Of a stretch of DNA of 10,483 bases, positions 1-7,484 are shown in pieces. The DNA comes from DASWJQ01 sp964517315. GTDB taxonomy: Bacteria; Chloroflexota; Anaerolineae; Anaerolineales; E44-bin32. The position numbers and the translations under genes are program-made. Under the pieces are notes generated by a model, which saw only the letters and a program-made list of their open reading frames with translations, was not told where the DNA came from and did no database searches. Location: the NCBI GenBank assembly GCA_964517315.1, contig CAZFCJ010000114.1, forward strand, positions 1-10,483, written 5' to 3'. Positions within the stretch are counted from its first letter, which is position 1; every line of letters begins with the position of its first letter.

Positions 1-426
1 CTGGCGCTCTTTCCCCGTGCGATGTACGTGCTAGGGCCGATGGACTTCCTCGTGCCCGCAGAGCTCATCGACCACGAGGCGCCGCGGCCGATCCCGCCGG
101 AGCGGGGCGTGACAGCCGAGTACGGCGAGTATCTGGCCGGGCTGTGCAGCCTTTGCCACGGGCCGGGCTTCTCCGGCGGGCCGATCCCGGGCACCCCGCC
201 GGACGATCCGCCGGCCCTGAATCTCACTCCGGGTGGAGAACTCGTGGGCTGGACGTTCGACGACTTCCTGACCGCGATGCGTACCGGAGTCACTCCCGGC
301 GGGCGCCAACTGCGCGACGAGTACATGCCGTATGAAACCCTCTTCGGCGACATGACCGACGAGGAGTGGGAAGCCATCTGGCTGTACCTGCAAACGCTGC
401 CGCCCAAGGAGTACGGCAACCGATGA
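1..426 (+). CDS. c-type cytochrome, mono-haem (5' end missing)
   Basis: The reading frame is open from the first base, so the gene begins outside the window; the ATG at 22 is probably internal. The visible 141 residues contain one haem-attachment motif C-S-L-C-H (145-159) in the context EYLAG-L-CSLCHG, followed by a Pro/Gly loop, N-L-T-P and W-T-F-D-D-F. A Y-M-P-Y motif (Met codon at 325-327) is the likely sixth haem ligand, and the C-terminal helix M-T-D-E-E-W-E-A-I-W-L-Y-L-Q-T-L-P is typical of class I cytochromes c of the dehydrogenase-partner type. The first residues are hydrophobic, consistent with the end of an N-terminal membrane anchor. Expected role: electron transfer outside the membrane. 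The partner enzyme cannot be told from this fragment. Confidence 0.85.
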   Translation: MALFPRAMYVLGPMDFLVPAELIDHEAPRPIPPERGVTAEYGEYLAGLCSLCHGPGFSGGPIPGTPPDDPPALNLTPGGELVGWTFDDFLTAMRTGVTPGGRQLRDEYMPYETLFGDMTDEEWEAIWLYLQTLPPKEYGNR

Positions 427-484
427 GCGCGGGAGGGTTCGTCAGGCATCGGTCCTGGAGGCGGCAGGGCGGTGGAGCGGCTCC

Positions 485-1147
485 ATGAGCGTTGACCGCC
501 TGAGCAAATGGGCGCCCCTCAGCGGGATTGTCATGGTCGTCTTGTGGGTCGTTGGCATCCTTGATGTCACCAGTGGTTTCGGTTATACGGCAACGCCGGC
601 CCAAGCCCTACATCGCTTCAGCCAAGACCCTGTCCGAGTCCAACGAGGCGCCCTCCTGGCTGGCTATCTTGCGCCGGTTTTCCTGATCTGGTTCGCTGGA
701 AGTCTCTTCAGCGCCCTGCGTGAGGGTGAGGCCGAAAGCGGGCCGCTGCCAGCGATCGCTTTTGGCGGCGGGGTGGTCTGCTCGATCGCCCTCGTGCTCG
801 GCTACGGCGTTCTTTGGGTCGCCGCGACCCGAGCAGGGCGTGTGGGGAGTTTGAGCGCAGATTACGCGGTCGTCATGAACGACCTGTATTCCATTGTTCT
901 GGCGAATGTCCTCTCAGTAGGCCTGGTTGCGTTTATCGGGGCCACCGGGATTGCCTCTCTGCGGTCAGGCATCTTCCCCGCTTGGCTGGGATGGGTCAGC
1001 GTGGTGTTTGGACTTGGATTGCTTACGCCCATCCACTGGATTTTTGAGGGCTTGTCGACTATTTGGGTCATCGTGGTAAGTCTACTTCTCTACAAGCGAA
1101 ACCAAGGAATCGAGAGCGATCCCACAGGCGTCCCGGAGGAGGGGTAA
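485..1147 (+). CDS. six-helix integral membrane protein, unknown function
   Basis: I do not recognise a named function. The 220-residue protein has about six hydrophobic segments (roughly residues 11-31, 55-78, 88-114, 134-160, 166-186 and 189-204), with a charged loop between helices 1 and 2 and a short acidic C-terminus. A P-A-W-L-G-W motif (165-170) precedes helix 5. This general layout resembles DUF4386-type proteins, but that is a resemblance only. The ATG at 485 has GGAG at 472-475 about seven bases upstream. It is the first of a run of similar membrane genes; its last codons (GAG GAG GGG) supply the ribosome binding site of the next gene, which suggests translational coupling. Confidence 0.8.
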   Translation: MSVDRLSKWAPLSGIVMVVLWVVGILDVTSGFGYTATPAQALHRFSQDPVRVQRGALLAGYLAPVFLIWFAGSLFSALREGEAESGPLPAIAFGGGVVCSIALVLGYGVLWVAATRAGRVGSLSADYAVVMNDLYSIVLANVLSVGLVAFIGATGIASLRSGIFPAWLGWVSVVFGLGLLTPIHWIFEGLSTIWVIVVSLLLYKRNQGIESDPTGVPEEG

Positions 1148-1154
1148 GCGCAAC

Positions 1155-1790
1155 ATGAACACATCTTTCTTGAGTGATGAACGAGTCACAGGTGGGCTGC
1201 TGGTCGCCCCAATTTTGATCGCCCTGATCGCCCTGGCCATCATGATCGTCAGCGGGGCAACGGCCGGTTTTCGGACCGCCATCCAGGGGGACCTGGAGCG
1301 TTTGGCACCCTTCGCCGATACCCTTCACTCCCAAATCCTGCGTTTCATCCTCATCTGGATCGTCCACCTGCTCGGCATTGGCCTGCTCGCGCGACTGCTG
1401 GCCCGCGCGGGGGCGGAGCAGCTGGCAGTCCTGGCCTTCACGCTAATTCTGGTCACCGTAATTTCGGCCGTCGTCAAGTTCAGCTTTGATATGAGTGTGG
1501 AACTCTGGGCGGCGCAGGAGATGGCGCGGGCCGGAAGCCTGCCGACTTTATATGAACCGCTGAGCACATGGACGAGCAGCATCTTCCGTTTGGGGTATGT
1601 CATCCATTTTGTCGCCATGCTCGGAGTGGGCTGGGCGATCCTGCGCACTGGGCTCTTGGCGCCATGGGTCGGGTGGGCGACGATCGGGTGGAGCGGCCTA
1701 TGGCTGATCGGCGCACTCGTCGGCGCGGGGGCGCCTGCCGTGCCGCTGCTCATGCCGGCCGCGATCGGCATTGCATTGCTGTCGAGGTGA
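1155..1790 (+). CDS. six-helix integral membrane protein, unknown function
   Basis: The 211-residue protein is almost entirely hydrophobic, with about six helices (roughly 13-33, 60-82, 88-110, 144-164, 168-190, 192-210). A loop at 111-143 is likely extramembrane and carries acidic and aromatic residues. A-P-W-V-G-W (169-174) sits before helix 5, matching P-A-W-L-G-W in the preceding protein and P-A-W-L-G-Y in the one at 2734, so these look like distant paralogues. The gene begins seven bases after the previous stop, and the AGGAGGGG sequence that serves as its ribosome binding site lies inside the preceding coding sequence. No catalytic or ligand-binding motif is visible. Function unknown; role in the same process as its neighbours is inferred from spacing only. 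Confidence 0.8.
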   Translation: MNTSFLSDERVTGGLLVAPILIALIALAIMIVSGATAGFRTAIQGDLERLAPFADTLHSQILRFILIWIVHLLGIGLLARLLARAGAEQLAVLAFTLILVTVISAVVKFSFDMSVELWAAQEMARAGSLPTLYEPLSTWTSSIFRLGYVIHFVAMLGVGWAILRTGLLAPWVGWATIGWSGLWLIGALVGAGAPAVPLLMPAAIGIALLSR

Positions 1791-1816
1791 AAACGAAGCC
1801 GCAGGAAACAAACCGT

Positions 1817-1823
1817 GGGAGGG
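1817..1823 (+). promoter_or_regulatory. ribosome binding site deciding the ATG start at 1830
   Basis: GGGAGGG lies six bases before the ATG at 1830. It would fall inside the coding sequence if the upstream in-frame GTG at 1815 were used, so 1830 is the better start. Confidence 0.7.
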
Positions 1824-1829
1824 ATCGAG

Positions 1830-2279
1830 ATGATCGCAGGTCAAGCAAGGCAAATCTCAAGGCTCGCAAAGATAGGCTGGGGGGTCTTGATCGCCGCCAG
1901 CGCTCTGCTGCTGCTCCACGGCATATTCTGGTTGTTCGGTGGCCCTGAGATCGCGCTTGAGAACATCGCTGAGCGCACAAGCCTCGCCCCCAGCGAGTTC
2001 CGCCAGGGCAATCCGAGCGCGTTCGACGTGATCTCCCTGATCAACCGTAATTATGCGATTCTGGAGCTGGGCTTTGGTTTGTATGCAGCGCTTCTGGCCT
2101 GGCGAGGTTTCCGACGCGGGTCGCGGTGGGCCTGGAAGGCAGCCGGCGTGCTGGTGGCCGGTCTGGTCGCCATCGCGGTCAACTTCACCCTGATCGGCGG
2201 GCTGGGCGGCGGAAGCGTCGGCTACCTCAGCGTTGCGGGTATCGCCTTGGTCGGCCTCCTGCTTGCTGGAAGAGGATGA
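1830..2279 (+). CDS. four-helix integral membrane protein, unknown function
   Basis: The 149-residue protein starts with a basic segment and then K-I-G-W, and has about four hydrophobic helices (roughly 14-36, 72-92, 102-122, 130-146). A polar loop at 38-70 follows W-L-F-G-G-P, and a basic R-R-G-S-R-W-A-W segment precedes helix 3. It differs from the six-helix proteins around it but matches the N-terminus of the decayed gene at 2406: about 16 of the first 39 residues are identical, including M-I, A-R, S-R, K-x-G-W and F-x-G-P. The start at 1830 is chosen over the GTG at 1815 because of a strong ribosome binding site. Function not recognised. Confidence 0.75.
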   Translation: MIAGQARQISRLAKIGWGVLIAASALLLLHGIFWLFGGPEIALENIAERTSLAPSEFRQGNPSAFDVISLINRNYAILELGFGLYAALLAWRGFRRGSRWAWKAAGVLVAGLVAIAVNFTLIGGLGGGSVGYLSVAGIALVGLLLAGRG

Positions 2280-2405
2280 CGCCCTCATCGGCGCAGGGCG
2301 GCGGGCCTTCCTTTCCCTCGTGCCGTCTGTCAGTGGGGCGGCCTCGAGTTGGGCATGCGCAAGGGGCTGAGAGGTATCGGCGTCGGAGTCTAGGAGATTG
2401 GAAGC

Positions 2406-2679
2406 ATGATCACTGATGAAGCAAGGATTCCATCGCGGAGACAGAAGGTAGGCTGGAGGATTCTGCTGCTCGTCGGCGTCCTTATGGTCGGGAATGGGGT
2501 GATGTGGATCTTTGTTGGACCCAGCCGGAGCGGGGTACGCCACCTGGGCCATGCCGACTGCGCTTACCGCCATCGGGCTCGTCTACATGCCCAGAGGAGA
2601 GTTGGTCTCTGAAGGTGGCGTCTTGATCGGCGTAGTGGTCATCGTCCTGCTCGGCCAAATCTTGGCGCGGCCGAAGTAG
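2406..2679 (+). pseudogene. decayed tandem copy of the four-helix membrane protein gene
   Basis: An ATG with AGGAG upstream (nine-base spacing) opens a frame whose first 39 residues align without gaps to the protein at 1830 (K-V-G-W, W-I-F-V-G-P against K-I-G-W, W-L-F-G-G-P). After about position 2520 this frame turns into Arg/His-rich sequence and stops near 2612. The next frame (+1) instead reads G-Y-A-T-W-A-M then a hydrophobic stretch ending G-Q-I-L-A-R-P-K and a TAG at 2677-2679, which resembles the last two helices of the intact copy. The polar loop and helix 2 (about 57 residues) are missing. One out-of-frame deletion of about 170 bases near 2520 would explain both the missing part and the frame change. 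A short functional 68-residue peptide cannot be excluded. Confidence 0.6.
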
Positions 2680-2733
2680 TCCTCAAATGTCTAATCATGC
2701 CCCATACCGACGATACGAAAGGAGCTCTTTGAG

Positions 2734-3303
2734 ATGGATTTGCGACGCTTGTCCGCTGTTCTCCTGATCGCCACATTTGTGGGGATGTTGCTCTCCTCCT
2801 TCCTCAATGCACCGGGGCTCTACCAGACGCAAGACGTCGATGAGAGACTCCGAATCATCGAGGCACACCGAGGGCGCTGGCTCGCCAGCCAGGCGGTCGC
2901 AACCGGGTCCGCCTTGCTCTTGGCCGCCGGATTCGCCATCCTGGCCTGGACCTTGCGGAAGAACGGGATCTCCTGGGTGCCAATCCTTGGCGGGGCGGCC
3001 ATTGTCGCTGGGACACTGGCCGGGTTGTATTTCGTCTATCTTCAGATGGTCGACCCCCGAGGCGGCTATTCCGGCGCGTATCCAATCCCGGAGAACTCGG
3101 CCTATTGGCTGTGGCTGGCAGGCCAGCTGCTCATCGGGATCGCCATGCTGCAATCCGGAATGCCCGCTTGGCTCGGTTATTTGACAGCCGGTGCGGCGCT
3201 CGCCTACGGCGCTGTGTTCCTCCTGACCGGCGCCGGATTCATGGCTCCGTTCCTGCTCGCCCTGTTGGCTCTGGTGATCGGCATCGTGCTCCTCACGGCC
3301 TGA
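2734..3303 (+). CDS. six-helix integral membrane protein, unknown function
   Basis: The 189-residue protein has about six helices (roughly 7-24, 50-73, 82-104, 122-140, 145-165, 169-188) with one charged loop after helix 1 (33-49) and a Gly/Pro/Tyr-rich loop at 107-121. M-P-A-W-L-G-Y (143-149) precedes helix 5, as in the two other six-helix proteins of this run, so I take it as a third divergent paralogue. The ATG has a strong AAGGAG at 2719-2724, nine bases upstream. It is the last gene of the membrane cluster before the two-component pair, which is on the same strand 115 bases on. No function recognised; a role in sensing or in what the kinase controls is only suggested by position. Confidence 0.8.
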   Translation: MDLRRLSAVLLIATFVGMLLSSFLNAPGLYQTQDVDERLRIIEAHRGRWLASQAVATGSALLLAAGFAILAWTLRKNGISWVPILGGAAIVAGTLAGLYFVYLQMVDPRGGYSGAYPIPENSAYWLWLAGQLLIGIAMLQSGMPAWLGYLTAGAALAYGAVFLLTGAGFMAPFLLALLALVIGIVLLTA

Positions 3304-3322
3304 CGACCAGGGGATCGTCGGG
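3299..3322 (+). other. inverted repeat at the end of the membrane gene cluster
   Basis: CCTGACGA (3299-3306) can pair with TCGTCGGG (3315-3322), with one G-T wobble and an eight-base loop, and overlaps the stop codon of the gene ending at 3303. No T-run follows, so a classical intrinsic terminator is not shown. Confidence 0.3.
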
Positions 3323-3346
3323 CGGACTGCAGTGTGAAGCATGCTT

Positions 3347-3378
3347 GGGTGTCTTCCCTGTGGTGGGGGTTGACACCC
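3347..3378 (+). other. inverted repeat upstream of the kinase gene
   Basis: GGGTGTC (3347-3353) is the exact reverse complement of GACACCC (3372-3378), separated by 18 bases. It could be an operator or an RNA hairpin; nothing further identifies it. Confidence 0.3.
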
Positions 3379-3387
3379 GCCGGGTCC

Positions 3388-3403
3388 CCGCTCGGACGAG
3401 CGG
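3388..3403 (+). other. near-perfect 16-bp palindrome before the kinase start
   Basis: CCGCTCGGACGAGCGG has 7-bp arms around a two-base centre and ends 15 bases before the kinase ATG at 3419, just before the likely ribosome binding site (AGGGA, 3409-3413). This is a good place for an operator or a translation-affecting hairpin. GC-rich DNA makes such palindromes by chance fairly often. Confidence 0.35.
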
Positions 3404-3418
3404 CACGCAGGGAATCGG

Positions 3419-5491
3419 ATGTATGATGGTGGCGCTATGAATGCAGATCGGAGCCTATCATCCGGACTGGTCTGGTCGATCACGGGTCTGAGCGGCTTGA
3501 TGATCGGGGCCGGGGTTCTTCTGTGGGGCATGGCCATCGTGGGCTCAGGTCAGCTCATTGGCCTGCTATCTCATCAGCTGACCACGCCCTTCAGCGGGGT
3601 GATTTTCGCCGGGCTGGGTGGCCGGGTCCTCTCCCGTCACCCTCGCCACCCCATCGCATGGATGCTCGCCGGCCTTGGCCTCTTGACCGGGGCCGAGGTG
3701 CTGAATCTGGGGGTCTTGGCGTACGCGAGTCTGCGGGCGCCCGGCGCGGTGATCCCGGCGCCCGACCTGTCGCATTGGTTGGCCCAGTGGATCTGGGCGC
3801 CGCGGGCCATGATCCCGCTGACGCTTTTCCTGCTTCTGTTTCCAGATGGCAAGTTGCCCTCCCGACGCTGGCGGCCGGCGGCTTGGGCTGCGGCGGCCGG
3901 CATCGTAGGTTCGTCAACGGCCAGCGCGTTCGAGCCCGGATCGTGGCAGGCTCTGGGCGGGATTGTCAGAAATCCGTATGCAGTGCAATCCGATATGTGG
4001 ACCTACCTCACCGCCCTCTCCAGTGGGTTGCTGACCGTCAGTCTTCTGACGAGCCTGGCCTCGATCGTCGTCCGCTCCAGGGGCGCCCGCGGCGTCGAGC
4101 GTCAGCAATTGAAGTGGATGGTCTACGCGGTCGCCGTGGTGTTCATACTGTTCCTGGTCACCGTGCCTTTGCTGACTGCTTTCGGCGAGTCCCGGCTCGC
4201 CGTCGAGGTGGCCTATTCGTTCGTCAACCTCGTCTCGGTGTGCGTAGCCATCTCCGTCAGCGTTGCCGTGCTGCGCTACCGACTCTACGATATCGATCTG
4301 ATCATCAATCGCACGCTCGTGTACGGCGCGTTGACCGTGCTGATTGTCGGGCTTTACGTGGTGATTGTCGGGTCGCTGGGAGCCACATTTCAGGCTCGCG
4401 GCAGCCTGTTGATCTCACTTGTCGCCACCGGGGTGATCGCGGTGCTCTTCCAACCCTTGCGAGACCGAGTGCAGCGGACCGTCAATCGGTTGCTCTATGG
4501 TGAGCGGGATGAACCCTACCGCGTGCTCTCGCGGCTTGGACGGCGGCTGGAGGGACCCAACGTGCCGGAAGCGATGCTGGCCTCGATCGTGGGCACCATC
4601 GCTCAAACCCTGAAGCTGCCCTATGTTGCAATCGCATTTCCAAACTCCGAAGGTTACGAAGTCGTCTCCGAAACTGGCAAACCGACCGGCGATCAGGTCA
4701 CGCTACCGCTGGAGTACCGGGGCGGACGCGTCGGGCGGTTGATCTGCTCGCCCAGGGGTTCGAATGAACCGTTCACCGACGCCGAGCGGGATCTTCTGCG
4801 CGATATCGCCGTCCAGGCCGCGGTGGCAGTGCACGCCCTGAAGCTGAGCGCCGCGCTGCAGCGGTCCCGGGAGCGGCTCGTCTCGGCCCGGGAGGAGGAG
4901 CGCCGGCGACTGAGGCGCGATCTGCACGACGGCTTGGGTCCGCAGCTCGCCAGCCTCGGCTTCAAGATCGACGCGGCGCGGAATCAGCTTGAGAAGGACC
5001 CCGGCGCCGCTGATGCCATCCTGCTCGAGCTGCGCTACCAGGTGAAGGAGGCGGTGGGTGACATCCGGCGCCTGACCCACGATCTACGGCCGCCCGCCTT
5101 AGACGAGCTCGGCCTCGTGCCTGCCCTCCGATCCAGCGCCGTCGCCCAATTCTCGTCCGCGGGCCTGCGGGTCGATGTGGACGGGCCGGAAGACATGCCC
5201 CCACTTCCCGCAGCGGTTGAAGTCGCCGCTTACCGGATCGTCCAGGAAGCGGTGACCAACGTCGCGCGGCACGCCCACGCCAAAAGCTGTTTCGTTCGCC
5301 TTCGTGTCGATGATGGATTGGAACTGGAGGTCTTGGACGACGGGATCGGGCTGCCGGATTCACATCAGGCCGGGGTCGGGCTGAAGTCGATGCAGGAGCG
5401 CACCGCGGAGTTGGGAGGTAGGTTCCATATCGAGCCCCGGCCGCAGCAAGGGACCAGGGTAGTTGCGCGGTTCCCGCTTTCAGATGGCTAG
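3419..5491 (+). CDS. membrane sensor histidine kinase, NarL-partner (HisKA_3) type
   Basis: This 690-residue protein would autophosphorylate a His and pass the phosphate to the regulator encoded next. The N-terminal half has about nine to ten hydrophobic helices (residues 14-346) with the family marks L-L-F-P-D-G-K-L-P-S-R-R-W-R-P (139-153) and R-Y-R-L-Y-D-I-D-L-I-I-N-R-T-L-V-Y-G (286-303). A GAF-like domain follows (about 381-476), then a coiled linker. The dimerisation segment R-x-L-R-R-D-L-H-D-G-L-G-P has the phosphate-accepting His at 503. The ATPase domain has its N-box Asn at 614 (Q-E-A-V-T-N) and G-box D-D-G-I-G at 640-644, so it looks fully active. ATG 3419 has AGGGA five bases upstream; ATG 3437 is an alternative. 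No periplasmic ligand domain is visible, so the signal is probably sensed within or near the membrane. Confidence 0.93.
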   Translation: MYDGGAMNADRSLSSGLVWSITGLSGLMIGAGVLLWGMAIVGSGQLIGLLSHQLTTPFSGVIFAGLGGRVLSRHPRHPIAWMLAGLGLLTGAEVLNLGVLAYASLRAPGAVIPAPDLSHWLAQWIWAPRAMIPLTLFLLLFPDGKLPSRRWRPAAWAAAAGIVGSSTASAFEPGSWQALGGIVRNPYAVQSDMWTYLTALSSGLLTVSLLTSLASIVVRSRGARGVERQQLKWMVYAVAVVFILFLVTVPLLTAFGESRLAVEVAYSFVNLVSVCVAISVSVAVLRYRLYDIDLIINRTLVYGALTVLIVGLYVVIVGSLGATFQARGSLLISLVATGVIAVLFQPLRDRVQRTVNRLLYGERDEPYRVLSRLGRRLEGPNVPEAMLASIVGTIAQTLKLPYVAIAFPNSEGYEVVSETGKPTGDQVTLPLEYRGGRVGRLICSPRGSNEPFTDAERDLLRDIAVQAAVAVHALKLSAALQRSRERLVSAREEERRRLRRDLHDGLGPQLASLGFKIDAARNQLEKDPGAADAILLELRYQVKEAVGDIRRLTHDLRPPALDELGLVPALRSSAVAQFSSAGLRVDVDGPEDMPPLPAAVEVAAYRIVQEAVTNVARHAHAKSCFVRLRVDDGLELEVLDDGIGLPDSHQAGVGLKSMQERTAELGGRFHIEPRPQQGTRVVARFPLSDG

Positions 5492-5492
5492 C

Positions 5493-6152
5493 ATGAGCGA
5501 CGAGCCGATTCGCCTTTTCATCGCCGACGACCACACACTTTTCCGTGACGGCCTGCGGGCCCTGTTCGCCTCCGTGCCGGATGTCGAGGTCGTGGGCGAG
5601 GCCTCTACCGGCGCGGAAGCGATCGAGGGCGTGGTTGGGGCCGTGCCGGATGTGGTGCTGATGGATGTCCAGATGCCGGACGTGAACGGGATTGAGGCCA
5701 CGCGCAGTATTTTGCGCGCCAGCCCGCATGTAGGAGTGATCGTCGTGACGATGATTGAGGCCGACGATTTTATCTTTTCGGCCATGCGGGCCGGGGCGCG
5801 TGGTTACGTGTTGAAGGAGGCCGACCAGGAGGAAATGCTGCGCACGATTCGGGCGGTCGCTGCGGGGGAGGCCTTCTTCGGACCGGCGATCGCCGAGCGG
5901 TTGATGGGCTTTTTCGCGGGCCTGATACCGAAGGGAGCGGAGGCCTTCCCCGAGCTCACGCAGCGCGAGGTCGAGGTGCTCGAACTGATCGCCCAGGGGC
6001 AGAACAATACCCGGATCGCTAGGCAACTTTTGATCAGCCCCAAGACGGTGCGGAACCACGTTTCCAACGTCCTCAGCAAACTCCAGGTCGCCGACCGGGC
6101 CGAGGCGATCATCCGCGCCCGCCAGGCCGGCCTGGGTGAGGAGCCGGGCTGA
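5493..6152 (+). CDS. NarL/FixJ-family response regulator with LuxR-type helix-turn-helix
   Basis: The 219-residue protein is the likely partner of the kinase just upstream. The receiver domain (about 6-122) has the acidic pair D12-D13, phosphorylation site D58 (V-V-L-M-D-V-Q-M-P), T86 and K108 (Y-V-L-K-E-A), all the conserved residues. A linker leads to a LuxR-type DNA-binding domain (about 153-215) with L-T-Q-R-E-V-E-V-L, the recognition region S-P-K-T-V-R-N-H-V and a final A-I-I-R-A-R-Q-A-G-L. The kinase stop TAG is at 5489-5491. Start 5493 follows it directly; an in-frame ATG at 5484 would overlap the kinase by eight bases and add three residues. No clear ribosome binding site is seen for either, so translation is probably coupled. 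Its target promoters cannot be read from the sequence; the membrane gene run upstream is a candidate. Confidence 0.93.
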   Translation: MSDEPIRLFIADDHTLFRDGLRALFASVPDVEVVGEASTGAEAIEGVVGAVPDVVLMDVQMPDVNGIEATRSILRASPHVGVIVVTMIEADDFIFSAMRAGARGYVLKEADQEEMLRTIRAVAAGEAFFGPAIAERLMGFFAGLIPKGAEAFPELTQREVEVLELIAQGQNNTRIARQLLISPKTVRNHVSNVLSKLQVADRAEAIIRARQAGLGEEPG

Positions 6153-6336
6153 GCCCGGAGACGGCACGGATCCGCCATCGGTAAATCGTGTGGTTGTTCT
6201 TATCTGCACGCGTCGCAGGCCGCACCGATGGCTTGATCCGAGTGCCCGGTCCGGTCGGCCGGATTCCCCGCGCTGCTTCGGCCCGCAGCATCCTCAGCCC
6301 GCTGCCGATATCGCCGAGCTCATTGGCCTATAAGAC

Positions 6337-6367
6337 AGAGCCACCCCTTCATGACGAGGGTGGCTCT
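6337..6367. terminator. intrinsic terminator between convergent genes
   Basis: AGAGCCACCC (6337-6346) pairs perfectly with GGGTGGCTCT (6358-6367), a 10-bp GC-rich stem with an 11-base loop. On the plus strand it is followed by TAGTTTCC, and on the minus strand by GTCTTATAG, so the T-runs are weak in both directions. Its place between the regulator gene ending at 6152 and the leftward gene ending at 6397 fits a two-way terminator. Confidence 0.6.
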
Positions 6368-6396
6368 TAGTTTCCTTGCCAGGAGCTTGGCTGAAG

Positions 6397-7368
6397 CTAT
6401 TCCCCCGGCCCCTCCCGATAATAGTCGCGCACGCACTTCCAGTCCCCCTCACAGACGCCATTGTAGACGTTCATGACTTGGTCCGCCGTCACATCGTACT
6501 GCCTTGCGATATGCTCGGCGCGTGTCTGGTGATGATCAGCCCTCCTGGTCGCTGCCTGGTTTTCCCGCTGCTCCTGATTTTCCCGCTGATTCTGGGTCGC
6601 CCCCTGCTGCTGCTCGTGTTTCTCACCGGTGTGCTCCATCGTGCGGTCGATGGCGCGTTGGATCGCTTGCTGCGCCTCGGGAGGGACCTGGGCTTTGACG
6701 CGTTCCAGCCTCTCAACATGGGAGGCCGCGCGTTCGTCGAAGACCGAATGTGCTTCGCGCGATTTGAGCGCGCCGGAAGCCTGAGCCAGCCGGGCGATGG
6801 ATTCTGTGTAGGCCTCGGCAGCCTGCGCCAGGTTTTCGGTCCGGCCGGCCTGGAGCAGTTGCTCGATCTCGCGCAGCCTTTCATCGCTGAACTCGGCGAG
6901 CAGCCGGACGTCGCGGCTCTCGTCGAGGCTGAGCATGAGCCGTGTCTCCTCAAAGCCGCGCTTTAGCGGATATAGGCTCTCTCCGGGAAGCGCTTCTTTC
7001 GCCGCCGCCACCCCGACCCCGAGGGTGCTGAAGATCAGAATTGCCGCCAATCCGAGTGCAGCGACTGCGGTACCGAAGCCCGGGCGAACCAGCGAACGCC
7101 CCGGCCGCGACTCTGCACGGTGCAATCCGGGCTCCTTATTTGCTTGAATTCGATTGAGGATTCGCAGTTTCGCATTGCGGATAAAGCTTTGAGTGGGGTC
7201 GGGAATGGCCAGGACCTGACGCACTCGTTCCGCCAAGCTGACCAGGGCGTATAGATTCGCCTCGTGGGGCCACGGCCCGCCTACGGTTACAGGCTTGACC
7301 TCGCTATCTGGATCGATCAAATGATCGATCAGAATATCCAGAACCTCCTCGGGGCTAAGCCGACTCAT
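6397..7368 (-). CDS. DUF5667-like single-pass membrane protein
   Basis: The 323-residue protein has a cytosolic-type N-terminal helical region (1-95), one transmembrane helix (about 98-122), then an outer region beginning A-K-E-A-L-P-G-E-S-L-Y-P-L-K-R (123-137), the recognisable opening of DUF5667. Long amphipathic helices follow to about 245 (L-S-L-D-E-S-R and F-S-D-E-R-L-R-E-I-E). Residues 250-275 are Gln/Asn/Glu-rich with an 18-base near repeat (R-E-N-Q-E-Q-R-E-N-Q). The tail has D-V-T-A-D-Q-V-M and G-D-W-K-C-V-R with Cys 306 and 312. I recall such proteins lying near ECF sigma genes in Chloroflexota, so an anti-sigma-like role for the N-terminus is possible but unproven. The start at 7368 is chosen because GGAG lies six bases upstream and because the in-frame extension back to a GTG at 7578 reads like non-coding DNA. 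Confidence 0.75.
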   Translation of the reverse strand: MSRLSPEEVLDILIDHLIDPDSEVKPVTVGGPWPHEANLYALVSLAERVRQVLAIPDPTQSFIRNAKLRILNRIQANKEPGLHRAESRPGRSLVRPGFGTAVAALGLAAILIFSTLGVGVAAAKEALPGESLYPLKRGFEETRLMLSLDESRDVRLLAEFSDERLREIEQLLQAGRTENLAQAAEAYTESIARLAQASGALKSREAHSVFDERAASHVERLERVKAQVPPEAQQAIQRAIDRTMEHTGEKHEQQQGATQNQRENQEQRENQAATRRADHHQTRAEHIARQYDVTADQVMNVYNGVCEGDWKCVRDYYREGPGE

Positions 7369-7374
7369 GACGTG

Positions 7375-7378
7375 CTCC
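7375..7378 (-). promoter_or_regulatory. ribosome binding site deciding the start at 7368
   Basis: On the minus strand GGAG lies six bases before the ATG at 7368-7366. It supports this start over the in-frame GTG 70 codons further upstream. Confidence 0.6.
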
Positions 7379-7484
7379 GAACAGCGAGCGACAGGGATCT
7401 GAAAGGCTGAAATCGGTCGCGCGATAAACGTGCTGGAGCGTGCTGACGGGGCCGGGTCGACTTCGATCAATTGACCTGGGACAT

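Noticed and set aside
1857..2573. Open frame of 238 codons on the minus strand
   Set aside because: It is opposite the four-helix gene and its duplicate, whose protein-level similarity to each other shows that the plus strand is the coding one.
3370..3375. TTGACA, a perfect housekeeping -35 hexamer before the kinase gene
   Set aside because: There is no acceptable -10 at 16-18 bases; the nearby TATGAT (3422-3427) is far too distant and overlaps the coding start.
2695..3537. Open frame of 280 codons on the minus strand
   Set aside because: It lies opposite a clear membrane-protein gene with a good ribosome binding site, has no recognisable domain, and reads as low-complexity Gln/Gly/Pro sequence.
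4962..6209. Open frame of 415 codons on the minus strand across the kinase end and the regulator
   Set aside because: It is antisense to two genes with complete conserved motifs, is rich in Arg, His and Pro as expected from a reversed GC-rich gene, and shows no family likeness.
7311..7330. GATCGATC repeated around AAAT
   Set aside because: It lies inside the DUF5667-like coding region and results from Asp/Ile/His/Leu codons; nothing suggests a binding site.
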